Source: Streptomyces chartreusis NRRL 3882
GTDB lineage: Bacteria; Actinomycetota; Actinomycetes; Streptomycetales; Streptomycetaceae
DNA: 64,000 bases
Assembly (NCBI RefSeq): GCF_900236475.1
Contig: NZ_LT963352.1
Coordinates: forward strand, 4,728,501-4,792,500
Direction of reading: 5' to 3'
The notes beneath the pieces are model-generated. The model was not told the DNA's origin and made no database searches. It worked only from the letters and a program-made list of their open reading frames with translations. Each line of letters begins with the position of its first letter. The first letter of the stretch is position 1. Below, in pieces: positions 33,598 through 42,258 of the stretch. A program made the translations under genes and the position numbers.

Positions 33598-35852
33598 GCC
33601 GGACGCCTCTGGACACGGTCGAGCACGCGGCCGCGACCCCCGACGTCGAGCTGCCCTGGGCCGAACTGGGCCTGAAGAAGGACGAGTACGAGCGCGTGGT
33701 CGAGATCCTCGGCCGCCGGCCCACCGGGGCCGAGCTCGCCATGTACTCGGTGATGTGGTCGGAGCACTGCTCGTACAAGAGCAGCAAGGTGCACCTGCGC
33801 CAGTTCGGCGAGAAGGCACCCGAGAACGACGCCCTGCTCGTCGGCATCGGCGAGAACGCCGGTGTCGTGGACGTCGGCCAGGGCTACGCGGTCACCTTCA
33901 AGGTCGAGTCGCACAACCACCCGTCGTACGTCGAGCCCTACCAGGGCGCGGCCACGGGTGTCGGCGGCATCGTCCGCGACATCATCGCCATGGGCGCCCG
34001 GCCGGTCGCGGTCGTCGACCCGCTGCGCTTCGGCGCCGCCGACCACCCCGACACCAAGCGCGTCCTGCCGGGCGTCGTCGCGGGCATCGGCGGCTACGGC
34101 AACTGCCTGGGGCTGCCCAACATCGGCGGCGAGGTCGTCTTCGACTCCTGCTACCAGGGCAACCCCCTGGTCAACGCCGGATGCATCGGCGTGATGCGGC
34201 ACGAGGACATCCACCTCGCGAAGGCGTCCGGCGCGGGCAACAAGGTCATCCTCTACGGGGCCCGCACCGGCGGCGACGGCATCGGTGGCGCCTCCATCCT
34301 GGCCTCCGAGACCTTCGACGACGCCAAGCCCTCCAAGCGCCCGGCCGTCCAGGTCGGCGACCCCTTCCAGGAGAAGCTCCTCATCGAGTGCACCCTGGAG
34401 GCCTTCAAGGAGAAGCTGGTCGTCGGCATTCAGGACCTCGGCGCGGCCGGCCTGTCCTGCGCCACCTCCGAGCTCGCCTCGAACGGCTCGGGCGGCATGC
34501 GCGTGACGCTGGACGACGTCCCGCTGCGCGACTCCACGCTCTCGCCCGAGGAGATCCTCATGAGCGAGTCGCAGGAGCGCATGTGCGCGGTCGTCGAGCC
34601 GGAGAAGGTCGACCGCTTCCTGGAGATCTGCGAGAAGTGGGACGTCATCGCCACCGTCATCGGTGAGGTGACCGACGGCGACCGCCTGGAGATCTACTGG
34701 CACGGCGGCAAGATCGTCGACGTCGACCCGCGCACGGTGGCCCACGAGGGCCCGGTCTACGAGCGCCCGTACGCCCGTCCGTCCTGGCAGGACGCCCTCC
34801 AGGCGGACGACGCGAACAAGCTGCCGCGACCGGCGACGAGCGAGGAGCTGAAGGACCAGGTCCGGAAGCTGGTCGGCTCCCCGAACCAGGCCTCCAAGTC
34901 CTGGATCACCTCCCAGTACGACCACTTCGTGCAGGGCAACACGGTCCTCGCCCAGCCCGAGGACTCCGGCATGATCCGCATCGACGAGGAGACCGGCCTC
35001 GGCGTGGCCCTCGCCACGGACGGCAACGGCCGGTACGCCAAGCTCGACCCGTACGCGGGCGCGCAGCTGGCGCTGGCGGAGGCGTACCGCAACGTCGCCA
35101 CGACGGGCGCCAAGCCGCTCGCCGTGTCCGACTGCCTGAACTTCGGTTCGCCCGAGGACCCGGCGGTGATGTGGCAGTTCGCGGAGGCCGTGCGCGGTCT
35201 GGCGGACGCCTGCCAGCAGCTCGGCACCCCGGTGACCGGCGGCAACGTCTCCCTGTACAACCAGACGGGCGAGGCCGCCATCCACCCGACCCCGGTGGTC
35301 GCGGTCCTGGGCGTCATCGACGACGTGGCCCGCCGCACGCCGGTCGCCTTCCAGGAGGAGGGGCAGCTGCTCTACCTCCTCGGCGACACGCGTGAGGAGT
35401 TCGGCGGTTCCGCCTGGTCGCAGGTCGTGCACGACCACCTCGGTGGTCTGCCGCCCAAGGTCGACCTGGAGCGCGAGCGGCTGCTCGCCGAGATCCTGAT
35501 CGCCGCCTCCCGCGACGGCATGATCGACTCCGCGCACGACCTCTCCGACGGCGGTCTGATCCAGGCGGTCGTCGAGTCGGCACTGCTGGGCGGCAAGGGC
35601 GCGCGCCTGATCGTCCCGGACGGTCTGGACGCCTTCACGTTCCTCTTCTCCGAGTCGGCGGGCCGCGCGGTCGTGGCCGTGCCGCGTTCGGAGGAGGTCC
35701 GCTTCAACGACATGTGCGGTGCGCGGGGCCTGCCGGCCACCCGTATCGGTGTCGTGGACGGCGACTCGGTGGACGTCCAGGGCGAGTTCACGCTCCCCCT
35801 CTCCGAGCTGCGCGAGCTCCACGAGGGGACCATCCCGGCCCTGCTGGCGTAG
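33594..35852 (+). CDS. purL: Phosphoribosylformylglycinamidine synthase subunit PurL
   Basis: 752 residues from ATG 33594, overlapping purQ by 4 bases. Motifs of the small PurL are present: SVMWSEHCSYKSS, FKVESHNHPSYVEPYQGAAT for Mg/ATP, AMGARPVAVVDPLRFG, GNCLGLPNIGGE and the second-half repeats SDCLNFGSPEDP, GTPVTGGNVSLYNQ and SAHDLSDGGL. It makes FGAM from FGAR using PurQ-derived ammonia. A strong hairpin follows directly, so purSQL is a complete transcription unit. Confidence 0.97.
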   Translation: MSRTPLDTVEHAAATPDVELPWAELGLKKDEYERVVEILGRRPTGAELAMYSVMWSEHCSYKSSKVHLRQFGEKAPENDALLVGIGENAGVVDVGQGYAVTFKVESHNHPSYVEPYQGAATGVGGIVRDIIAMGARPVAVVDPLRFGAADHPDTKRVLPGVVAGIGGYGNCLGLPNIGGEVVFDSCYQGNPLVNAGCIGVMRHEDIHLAKASGAGNKVILYGARTGGDGIGGASILASETFDDAKPSKRPAVQVGDPFQEKLLIECTLEAFKEKLVVGIQDLGAAGLSCATSELASNGSGGMRVTLDDVPLRDSTLSPEEILMSESQERMCAVVEPEKVDRFLEICEKWDVIATVIGEVTDGDRLEIYWHGGKIVDVDPRTVAHEGPVYERPYARPSWQDALQADDANKLPRPATSEELKDQVRKLVGSPNQASKSWITSQYDHFVQGNTVLAQPEDSGMIRIDEETGLGVALATDGNGRYAKLDPYAGAQLALAEAYRNVATTGAKPLAVSDCLNFGSPEDPAVMWQFAEAVRGLADACQQLGTPVTGGNVSLYNQTGEAAIHPTPVVAVLGVIDDVARRTPVAFQEEGQLLYLLGDTREEFGGSAWSQVVHDHLGGLPPKVDLERERLLAEILIAASRDGMIDSAHDLSDGGLIQAVVESALLGGKGARLIVPDGLDAFTFLFSESAGRAVVAVPRSEEVRFNDMCGARGLPATRIGVVDGDSVDVQGEFTLPLSELRELHEGTIPALLA

Positions 35853-35863
35853 GCAACTCGCTC

Positions 35864-35899
35864 CGAAGCCCTCGTCCGGGCCGCCGGGCGGGGGCTTCG
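35864..35899. terminator. purSQL terminator hairpin
   Basis: CGAAGCCC pairs with GGGCTTCG around a GC-rich interior (TCGTCCGGGCCGCCGGGCGG). It begins 12 bases after the purL stop. Confidence 0.75.
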
Positions 35900-35922
35900 C
35901 CGTGTCCGGATTCCGCTCTTGA

Positions 35923-35945
35923 ACGTAATTACGTAGTTCCGTAAT
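35923..35945. promoter_or_regulatory. Overlapping palindromes ahead of an ArsR-fold regulator
   Basis: ACGTAATTACGT (35923-35934) is a perfect 12-bp palindrome. It overlaps ATTACG-N6-CGTAAT (35928-35945), which has 6-bp arms. The second arm ends 10 bases before GTG 35956. The AT-rich symmetry is typical of winged-helix operators, so autoregulation is likely. Confidence 0.65.
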
Positions 35946-35955
35946 CTCGGGTGGC

Positions 35956-36456
35956 GTGGAACTCGAACAACGCGTCGCCGACCTGGAGCGCCGACTGGCG
36001 GCACTGGAAGGCGCCCAGCGCACCGGACCTCGTCTGGACGGCGGCGACTTCTGGGCCCTGAACGGGCTGAAGGAGCAACTGTCCGAGACAGGGGCCACCG
36101 ACGGAGGCGTCCTGTACACCGGCTCCGTGCGGCTGCCGACGGGTGAGGAGTACGCCTGGCAGCTGGGCGCCCTCACGGAAAACCTGCTGGAGGGCGACTG
36201 GACGGCGGCCGCCGAGTCGTTCGCGGCCCTCGGCCACCCGGTCCGGCTCCGGCTGCTGCGCGAGATCCTCGGCGGTCGGCGCACCGCGGCGGAACTCGCC
36301 GAGCTGGACGAGGTCGGCACGACCGGCCAGATCTACCACCACCTGCGCCAGCTCACCGGCACCGGCTGGCTGCACACGACCGGCCGGGGCCGCCACGAGG
36401 TGCCGCCGGGGCGGGTCGTACCGCTGCTGGTGGCGCTGGCGACGGCCCGTCCGTAG
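35956..36456 (+). CDS. ArsR-fold winged-helix regulator with N-terminal coiled coil
   Basis: 166 residues from GTG 35956. Residues 1-20 (VELEQRVADLERRLAALEG) form a short coiled coil. The C-terminal winged helix includes FAALGHPVRLRLLREILGGRRTAAELAEL, then VGTTGQIYHHLRQLTGTGWL as recognition helix. A middle segment, with GSVRLPTGEEYAWQ, may be a small ligand-binding part. No metal-binding cysteines are present, so it is not a metal sensor like the other ArsR proteins in this window. It precedes an M23 peptidase gene by 22 bases, so it may control that gene and itself through the palindromes upstream. Confidence 0.78.
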   Translation: MELEQRVADLERRLAALEGAQRTGPRLDGGDFWALNGLKEQLSETGATDGGVLYTGSVRLPTGEEYAWQLGALTENLLEGDWTAAAESFAALGHPVRLRLLREILGGRRTAAELAELDEVGTTGQIYHHLRQLTGTGWLHTTGRGRHEVPPGRVVPLLVALATARP

Positions 36457-36478
36457 AAGCGCGTCGAGGGGGAACAGG

Positions 36479-37312
36479 ATGTCCGCACGCAAGCTCGGCA
36501 TGGTGGCTTTCCGGGGGCTGCAGCTGGCCTTCATCGCATTGGTGGTCGCGCACATCTGCTTCGACTGGGGCTACCACGCCCTGTGGAACTGCCTGCCGCT
36601 GGTCCTGGCGTACGTCGTCGTCACCGTCGCCAACCGGTGGGGCGGTGCCCCGGACAGCCCCCGGGCGGCCCGCGAGCCCGTCGAGGTCGATCCGCCGGTC
36701 ACCGGCCGCTGGTCCGCGCTGAACAGCCCGGCCGACCGCACCCCGAGCCACGGCGTCCACGCCCACGGTCAGACATACGCGATCGACATCCTCGCCGAGC
36801 CCGAGCCGGGCGCCCGCCCCGCCTTCCGGTGGCTGTGGCCGCTCGCCCGCCGCCCCCAGGACTTCCCGGCCTTCGGCGCCCCGATCCTCGCGGTCGCCGA
36901 CGCCACGGTCGTCCGGGCCGCCGACGGGCAGCGCGACCACCTGAGCCGCACCTCCCTGCCGGGGTTGCTGTACCTGCTGCTCGTTGAGGGCTCGGTGCGC
37001 GAGCTGGCCGGCACCGGGCGCATCCTCGGCAACCACCTCGTCCTCGACCTCGGCAACGGCACCCACGCCGCCTACGCCCATCTCCAGCGCGGCTCCCTCA
37101 CCGTCCGCGAGGGCGACCGCGTCCGCGCCGGGCAGCCGATCGCCCGCTGCGGCAACTCGGGCAACTCCTCCGAGCCGCACCTGCACTTCCAGCTGATGGA
37201 CGGCCCGGACCCGGACGCGGCCCGGGGCGCGCCCTTCACCTGGCGCGGAATCGGCGTGCCGCGCAACGGAGAGATCTTCGAGGCGCCGCCGGCGGCCGTC
37301 GCTCTAGGCTGA
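36479..37312 (+). CDS. M23-family (LytM) metallopeptidase, membrane-anchored
   Basis: 277 residues from ATG 36479, after GAGGGGGAACAGG. Two N-terminal helices (GLQLAFIALVVAHICF and LPLVLAYVVVTVAN) suggest membrane anchoring. The peptidase part has GVHAHGQTYAIDI for the first His and Asp ligands, LGNHLVLDLGNGTHAAYAHL, and SSEPHLHFQL with the HxH ligands, all intact. M23 enzymes cut peptide cross-links of peptidoglycan. An insertion of about 50 residues lies between the first and second metal motifs. It probably shares a promoter with the regulator just before it and runs on to the next gene 5 bases away. Confidence 0.82.
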   Translation: MSARKLGMVAFRGLQLAFIALVVAHICFDWGYHALWNCLPLVLAYVVVTVANRWGGAPDSPRAAREPVEVDPPVTGRWSALNSPADRTPSHGVHAHGQTYAIDILAEPEPGARPAFRWLWPLARRPQDFPAFGAPILAVADATVVRAADGQRDHLSRTSLPGLLYLLLVEGSVRELAGTGRILGNHLVLDLGNGTHAAYAHLQRGSLTVREGDRVRAGQPIARCGNSGNSSEPHLHFQLMDGPDPDAARGAPFTWRGIGVPRNGEIFEAPPAAVALG

Positions 37313-37317
37313 CCCCC

Positions 37318-38115
37318 ATGCCTCCGGCCAAGAAGCGCACCCGCAGCTACGATCCCGTCAAGATCCAGGCGGCCGTGTTCGCCCAGTTCGGGAACGTGCG
37401 GCAGGCCGTCCGCACCCTCACCCCCGAGCAGCTCGACCTGCCGACCAGGCTCGGTGACTGGACGGTCCGGGAGCTGGCGGCCCACGTGACCATGGCCGTG
37501 GAGACCGTCAGCCGCAACCTCGACCGCGACGAGCCGGCGAAACCGGAACTCGGCCTCCTCGACTGGCCCTTCGCCACCGCCGTCCGAGCCGCCGACATCG
37601 ACGACGGCACCCGGCAGCTCGCCGAGGCCAACCCCGACCTCGACACCCTGTACGACAGGACCGAGGAGCGCCTCGCCGAGAAGCTCGCGGCCGCCCCCGG
37701 CACCCGCGTCCTCGCCGCGCGCACCGGCGCCATGACCCTCGCCGACTACCTCGTCACCCGCACCGTCGAACTCGTCGTCCACACCGACGACCTCAACGCC
37801 GCCGTCCCCGGCCTGGACATCCCCTACGACCGTCAGGCCCTGGCCGCCTGCACCCGGCTGCTGGCCGACGCGCTCGCCGTGAAGGCCCCCGGCGGCTCGA
37901 CGGAGGTGCGGGTGCCGCCGTACGCGGTGGTGCAGTGCGTGGAGGGGCCCCGGCACACCCGCGGCACGCCGCCCAACGTCGTCGAGACGGACCCGCTGAC
38001 CTGGATCCGGCTCGCGACCGGGCGGGTGTCCTGGGCGCAGGCTCTGGAGGACGCCAAGGTCAGCGCGAGCGGGGAGCGGGCGGATCTGTCGGCCCACCTG
38101 CCCCTGATGACATAA
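37318..38115 (+). CDS. Mycothiol-dependent maleylpyruvate-isomerase-family protein with sterol-carrier-like tail
   Basis: 265 residues. The DinB-like fold has LGDWTVRELAAHVTMAVETV and TRTVELVVHTDDLNAA, which supply the His-Glu-His metal ligands seen in this family. The C-terminal half (STEVRVPPYAVVQCVEG, NVVETDPLTWIRLATGR) is the SCP2-like extension found in actinobacterial maleylpyruvate isomerase proteins. Such enzymes use mycothiol as cofactor; the substrate is not known here. It begins 5 bases after the M23 peptidase stop and is probably in the same operon. Confidence 0.82.
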   Translation: MPPAKKRTRSYDPVKIQAAVFAQFGNVRQAVRTLTPEQLDLPTRLGDWTVRELAAHVTMAVETVSRNLDRDEPAKPELGLLDWPFATAVRAADIDDGTRQLAEANPDLDTLYDRTEERLAEKLAAAPGTRVLAARTGAMTLADYLVTRTVELVVHTDDLNAAVPGLDIPYDRQALAACTRLLADALAVKAPGGSTEVRVPPYAVVQCVEGPRHTRGTPPNVVETDPLTWIRLATGRVSWAQALEDAKVSASGERADLSAHLPLMT

Positions 38116-38152
38116 GGGGAACCGATCCCCCCGGGTCCCCCGTCGAAGTGGC

Positions 38153-38932
38153 ATGGACAGGCAGAAGCAGCGCATGACCCTGACGGCCGCCGCCATGCTC
38201 GTCCCGCTCATGGCGGCCTGCGGCAACGAGAAGGCGGGCAGCGGCAGCGGTTCGGTCGGTGCCGAGAAGCCGGTGACGGTGACAGGCGTGCGGTGGAGCG
38301 TGGACAGCGTCACCGCCGACGGAAAGACCCAGAAGGCCCCCACCGGCGCCCACGTGACCATCGACAAGGGCCGGGCCGAGGGCAGTCTCGGCTGCAACAA
38401 GTTCGGCGCCGAGGCCACCGTCGACGGCGACCGCGTCAAGCTCGGCATGACCAGGTCCACCCAGATGGCCTGCGAGAACACGCCCGTGGAGTTCGAGGAG
38501 ACCCTCGCCCGCACGCTCTCCGGCCGGGAGTTCGAGGCCCGGATGGACGGCGACCGCCTCACCCTCACCACCGGCCAGGGCGACACCGTCCGCCTGACCA
38601 AGGCGAAGGACGCCCCGCTGAGCGGCACCAAGTGGACCGTCACGACCCCGGAAACCGACGGCCGCGCCCACCTCACCTTCGACGCGAAGAAGGGCACGGT
38701 CTCCGGCAGCCTCGGCTGCAACAAGGTGAACGCCGAGGCCACCGTCCGCGACGGCGATATCACCCTCGGCCCCCCGTCCACGACCCGAATGATGTGCGAA
38801 GACTCACTCATGTCCGACGAGAAGGCCCTGCTGCGACTTTTCGACGGGAAGCTGAAGTACGGAGTCGATCACCAAACCCTGACGCTGACCAGCGAAAACG
38901 GTACGAGTGTGCGAGCCGTCGCCGAGCGGTGA
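38153..38932 (+). CDS. Lipoprotein with two META (HslJ-like) domains
   Basis: 259 residues. The signal peptide ends in the lipobox LMAACG, so Cys is lipid-modified. Two META repeats follow, each carrying a GSLGCNKF/GSLGCNKV motif and a later Cys (MACENTP, MMCEDSL), at about 45-140 and 150-250; both domains keep one motif Cys and one later Cys, probably as a disulfide. HslJ-type proteins are linked to novobiocin and heat response in E. coli, but the actinobacterial double form has no known role. It ends 63 bases before purF. Confidence 0.85.
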   Translation: MDRQKQRMTLTAAAMLVPLMAACGNEKAGSGSGSVGAEKPVTVTGVRWSVDSVTADGKTQKAPTGAHVTIDKGRAEGSLGCNKFGAEATVDGDRVKLGMTRSTQMACENTPVEFEETLARTLSGREFEARMDGDRLTLTTGQGDTVRLTKAKDAPLSGTKWTVTTPETDGRAHLTFDAKKGTVSGSLGCNKVNAEATVRDGDITLGPPSTTRMMCEDSLMSDEKALLRLFDGKLKYGVDHQTLTLTSENGTSVRAVAER

Positions 38933-38995
38933 TCCACTGAAAAGTCCGGTATCCCCAATTCGGACCAGTGGACGACCTCGCCTACACTCGGTGGC

Positions 38996-40525
38996 GTGCC
39001 ACGTGGTGACGGACGACTCAACCACGACCTGCTCCCCGGTGAGAAGGGCCCCCAGGACGCTTGTGGCGTCTTCGGTGTCTGGGCTCCGGGCGAAGAGGTC
39101 GCCAAGCTCACGTACTTCGGGCTCTACGCCCTCCAGCATCGAGGCCAGGAATCCGCGGGAATCGCGGTCAGCAACGGCTCACAGATCCTCGTCTTCAAGG
39201 ACATGGGCCTGGTCTCCCAGGTCTTCGACGAGACCTCACTCGGTTCGCTCCAGGGTCACATCGCGGTCGGTCACGCCCGCTACTCGACCACCGGCGCCTC
39301 CGTGTGGGAGAACGCCCAGCCGACCTTCCGCGCGACCGGACACGGCTCCATCGCGCTCGGTCACAACGGCAACCTCGTCAACACCGCCCAGCTCGCCGAG
39401 ATGGTCGCCGACCTGCCCAAGCAGGAAGGCGGCCGTACGCCGCGCGTCGCGGCCACCAACGACACGGACCTGCTCACCGCGCTCCTCGCGGCCCAGGTCG
39501 ACGAGGACGGCAAGCCGCTGACCATCGAGGAGGCCGCGCACAGCGTCCTCCCGCAGGTCAAGGGCGCCTTCTCGCTCGTCTTCATGGACGAGCACACCCT
39601 GTACGCGGCCCGCGACCCGCAGGGCATCCGCCCCCTGGTCCTCGGCCGGCTGGAGCGCGGCTGGGTCGTGGCCTCCGAGTCCGCGGCCCTCGACATCTGC
39701 GGCGCCTCCTACGTCCGCGAGATAGAGCCGGGCGAGTTCGTCGCCATCGACGAGAACGGCCTGCGCACGTCCCGGTTCGCGGAAGCGAAGCCCAAGGGCT
39801 GTGTCTTCGAGTACGTGTACCTGGCCCGTCCCGACACCGACATCGCCGGCCGGAACGTCTACCTCTCCCGCGTGGAGATGGGCCGCCGCCTGGCGAAGGA
39901 GTCCCCGGTCGAGGCCGACCTGGTGATAGCGACCCCGGAGTCCGGCACCCCGGCGGCCATCGGTTATGCCGAGGCCTCCGGCATCCCCTTCGGCGCCGGC
40001 CTGGTGAAGAACGCCTACGTCGGCCGTACGTTCATCCAGCCCTCGCAGACCATCCGACAGCTGGGCATCCGCCTGAAGCTGAACCCGCTGAAGGAAGTCA
40101 TCAAGGGCAAGCGCCTGGTCGTCGTCGACGACTCGATCGTGCGCGGCAACACCCAGCGGGCCCTGGTCCGCATGCTCCGCGAGGCGGGCGCCGCCGAGGT
40201 CCACATCCGGATCTCCTCGCCGCCCGTGAAGTGGCCCTGCTTCTTCGGCATCGACTTCGCCACCCGCGCCGAGCTCATCGCCAACGGCATGACGATCGAG
40301 GAGATCGGCACCTCCCTGGGCGCCGACTCCCTGGCCTACATCTCCATCGACGGCATGATCGAGGCGACCACCATCGCCAAGCCGAACCTGTGCCGCGCCT
40401 GCTTCGACGGCGAGTACCCGATGGATCTCCCGGACCCCGAGCTGCTCGGCAAGCAGCTCCTGGAGACGGAGCTGGCCGCCGGCCCGGCCGCCACGGCCGC
40501 CGCCGACGCGATCCGCCGCCCGTAG
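38996..40525 (+). CDS. purF: Amidophosphoribosyltransferase
   Basis: 509 residues from GTG 38996. A 22-residue propeptide precedes Cys23 in DACGVFGVWAP, the glutaminase nucleophile exposed after cleavage. LYALQHRGQESAGIA, GHARYSTTG, and the PRPP-binding loop VVVDDSIVRGNT are intact. Four cysteines (near CFFGIDFAT, and NLCRACFDGEYPMDLP) match the iron-sulfur centre of Bacillus-type PurF. It commits PRPP to purine synthesis. A TACACT at about 38983-38988, only 7 bases ahead of the GTG, suggests a leaderless message. purM follows 45 bases downstream. Confidence 0.97.
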   Translation: MPRGDGRLNHDLLPGEKGPQDACGVFGVWAPGEEVAKLTYFGLYALQHRGQESAGIAVSNGSQILVFKDMGLVSQVFDETSLGSLQGHIAVGHARYSTTGASVWENAQPTFRATGHGSIALGHNGNLVNTAQLAEMVADLPKQEGGRTPRVAATNDTDLLTALLAAQVDEDGKPLTIEEAAHSVLPQVKGAFSLVFMDEHTLYAARDPQGIRPLVLGRLERGWVVASESAALDICGASYVREIEPGEFVAIDENGLRTSRFAEAKPKGCVFEYVYLARPDTDIAGRNVYLSRVEMGRRLAKESPVEADLVIATPESGTPAAIGYAEASGIPFGAGLVKNAYVGRTFIQPSQTIRQLGIRLKLNPLKEVIKGKRLVVVDDSIVRGNTQRALVRMLREAGAAEVHIRISSPPVKWPCFFGIDFATRAELIANGMTIEEIGTSLGADSLAYISIDGMIEATTIAKPNLCRACFDGEYPMDLPDPELLGKQLLETELAAGPAATAAADAIRRP

Positions 40526-40570
40526 GCAGCCCGCAAAACCTGCTGTACGACACGAAGGTTCTCATTAGCC

Positions 40571-41638
40571 ATGTCTGAGACAACTGGTGCCAGCTACGCA
40601 GCCGCGGGCGTCGACATCGAAGCGGGCGACCGCGCCGTCGAGCTGATGAAGGAGTGGGTGAAGAAGGCCCAGCGCCCCGAGGTCCTCGGCGGCCTCGGCG
40701 GCTTCGCCGGCCTCTTCGACGCCTCCGCCCTGAAGAACTACGAGCGGCCCCTGCTCGCCTCCGCCACGGACGGCGTCGGCACCAAGGTCGACATCGCCCG
40801 CCGGCTGGGCGTCTACGACACGATCGGCCACGACCTGGTCGCCATGGTCATGGACGACATCGTGGTGTGTGGCGCCGAGCCGCTGTTCATGACCGACTAC
40901 ATCTGCGTCGGCAAGGTCCACCCCGAGCGCGTCGCAGCCATCGTCAAGGGCATCGCCGAGGGCTGTGTGCTGGCCGGCTGCGCCCTGGTCGGCGGCGAGA
41001 CGGCCGAGCACCCGGGCCTGCTGGGCGAGGACGACTTCGACGTCGCCGGCGCCGGTACGGGCGTCGTGGAGGCCGACCGGCTGCTCGGCGCGGATCGTAT
41101 CCGGACGGGTGACGCGGTGATCGCCATGGCGTCCTCCGGTCTTCACTCGAACGGGTACTCCCTCGTCCGGCACGTCCTGCTCGACCAGGCCGGCCTCGCG
41201 CTGGACACCCACGTCGACGAGCTCGGCCGCACCCTCGGCGAGGAACTGCTGGAGCCGACGAAGATCTACTCGCTGGACTGCCTGGCCCTGATGCGCACCA
41301 CCGAGGTGCACGCCTTCAGCCACGTCACCGGCGGCGGACTCGCGGCGAACCTGGCCCGGGTCATCCCGGACGACCTGCACGCGATCGTCGACCGCTCCAC
41401 CTGGACCCCGGCCCCGATCTTCGACCTCGTCGGCACGACGGGTCAGGTCGAGCGCCTGGAGCTGGAGAAGACCCTGAACATGGGCGTCGGCATGATCGCG
41501 ATCGTGCCGCAGGAGTCCACGGACGTGGCCCTGGCGACCCTGGCCGACCGTGGTGTGGACGCCTGGGTGGCCGGAGAGATCACGGACAGGGGCGAGCACA
41601 CCACTGGTGCCGCCCTGATCGGTGACTACGCCGGCTGA
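40571..41638 (+). CDS. purM: Phosphoribosylformylglycinamidine cyclo-ligase (AIR synthetase)
   Basis: 355 residues from ATG 40571. SYAAAGVDIEAGDRAVELM opens the domain, LASATDGVGTKVDIAR binds ATP, VGGETAEHPGLL and HSNGYSLVRHVL are family motifs, and FSHVTGGGLAANLARVIP is the PurL/PurM-superfamily loop. It closes FGAM to AIR. It lies in one operon with purF (45-base gap) and ends with a strong hairpin shared with the convergent DUF3073 gene. Confidence 0.97.
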   Translation: MSETTGASYAAAGVDIEAGDRAVELMKEWVKKAQRPEVLGGLGGFAGLFDASALKNYERPLLASATDGVGTKVDIARRLGVYDTIGHDLVAMVMDDIVVCGAEPLFMTDYICVGKVHPERVAAIVKGIAEGCVLAGCALVGGETAEHPGLLGEDDFDVAGAGTGVVEADRLLGADRIRTGDAVIAMASSGLHSNGYSLVRHVLLDQAGLALDTHVDELGRTLGEELLEPTKIYSLDCLALMRTTEVHAFSHVTGGGLAANLARVIPDDLHAIVDRSTWTPAPIFDLVGTTGQVERLELEKTLNMGVGMIAIVPQESTDVALATLADRGVDAWVAGEITDRGEHTTGAALIGDYAG

Positions 41639-41659
41639 AGACCTGAACGCAGCACAGAA

Positions 41660-41689
41660 CCCGGTCGGTGACCGAGGTCACCGACCGGG
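41660..41689. terminator. Bidirectional hairpin between purM and DUF3073
   Basis: CCCGGTCGGTGAC pairs with GTCACCGACCGGG (13 bp, CGAG loop). It stands between convergent genes. Confidence 0.85.
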
Positions 41690-41707
41690 CAAATGCTCAG
41701 TGCAAGG

Positions 41708-41959
41708 TCAAGCGCCGCGACGATGCTGCGAGGACTGGGTGTCCTCGTCCTCGTCGTCGTCCTCGTAGAGGTCGGCGTACCGTGCGTACAGGTCGTCGTC
41801 CTGATCATCGTCCTCGAACGGCCCGCCGTTAGGCGGCTGCGGATTCGAAGGCGATGCACCCAGCTCCTCGGCCAGGCGTGAGAGGTCAGTCCCACCGCTG
41901 TTGTACTTCAGCTGGCGGGCGACCTTCGTCTGCTTGGCCTTGGCCCGGCCGCGCCCCAT
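41708..41959 (-). CDS. DUF3073 family small protein
   Basis: 83 residues. The basic start MGRGRAKAKQTKVARQLKYN is strongly conserved in DUF3073, followed by DLSRLAEELG, a Pro/Asn-rich link, and an acidic tail (FEDDDQDDDLYARYADLYEDDD). The family is restricted to actinobacteria and sits beside purM; its role is unknown. The Lys/Arg-rich start and acidic end suggest RNA or ribosome contact, but this is inference. GAGGGGG lies 8 bases before the ATG. Confidence 0.92.
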   Translation of the reverse strand: MGRGRAKAKQTKVARQLKYNSGGTDLSRLAEELGASPSNPQPPNGGPFEDDDQDDDLYARYADLYEDDDEDEDTQSSQHRRGA

Positions 41960-42258
41960 GGCTCGACCCCCTCAACGACGGGGCTCGACGGCCCCAGAGT
42001 CTTGACACGCGTTCATGGTCCGGAACGGCCTCTCCGCAGAGAGACCGGCCCGTAGGGCTTCCACGGTACCTGAGCCCGCGCCCATACGGTACGTCGCCCG
42101 TATGACGTGCCCGCGCCCAGGACCTTCGAGGCGCCCCGTCCTCGCTGGTCAACCGCGATTTTAACCACTTCTCGGCGGTCGACCCGCCGGTAGAAGTGAG
42201 AGTTCTCTCTAACTGCCCACCGACGGGTACCGGCCAAACGTGCGAGCGCGCTGCCGAA
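41960..42258. other. Intergenic region between vdh and DUF3073 (both minus)
   Basis: Holds the 3' flank of vdh and the promoter region of the DUF3073 gene. GAGGGGG precedes the DUF3073 ATG. A GAGAGTTCTCTC inverted repeat at about 42199 is symmetric but short. No convincing small gene was seen. Confidence 0.5.

Noticed and set aside
33306..36320. Minus-strand frame of about 1000 codons opposite purL
   Set aside because: It spans purL, its terminator and the next regulator in antisense and shows no domain.
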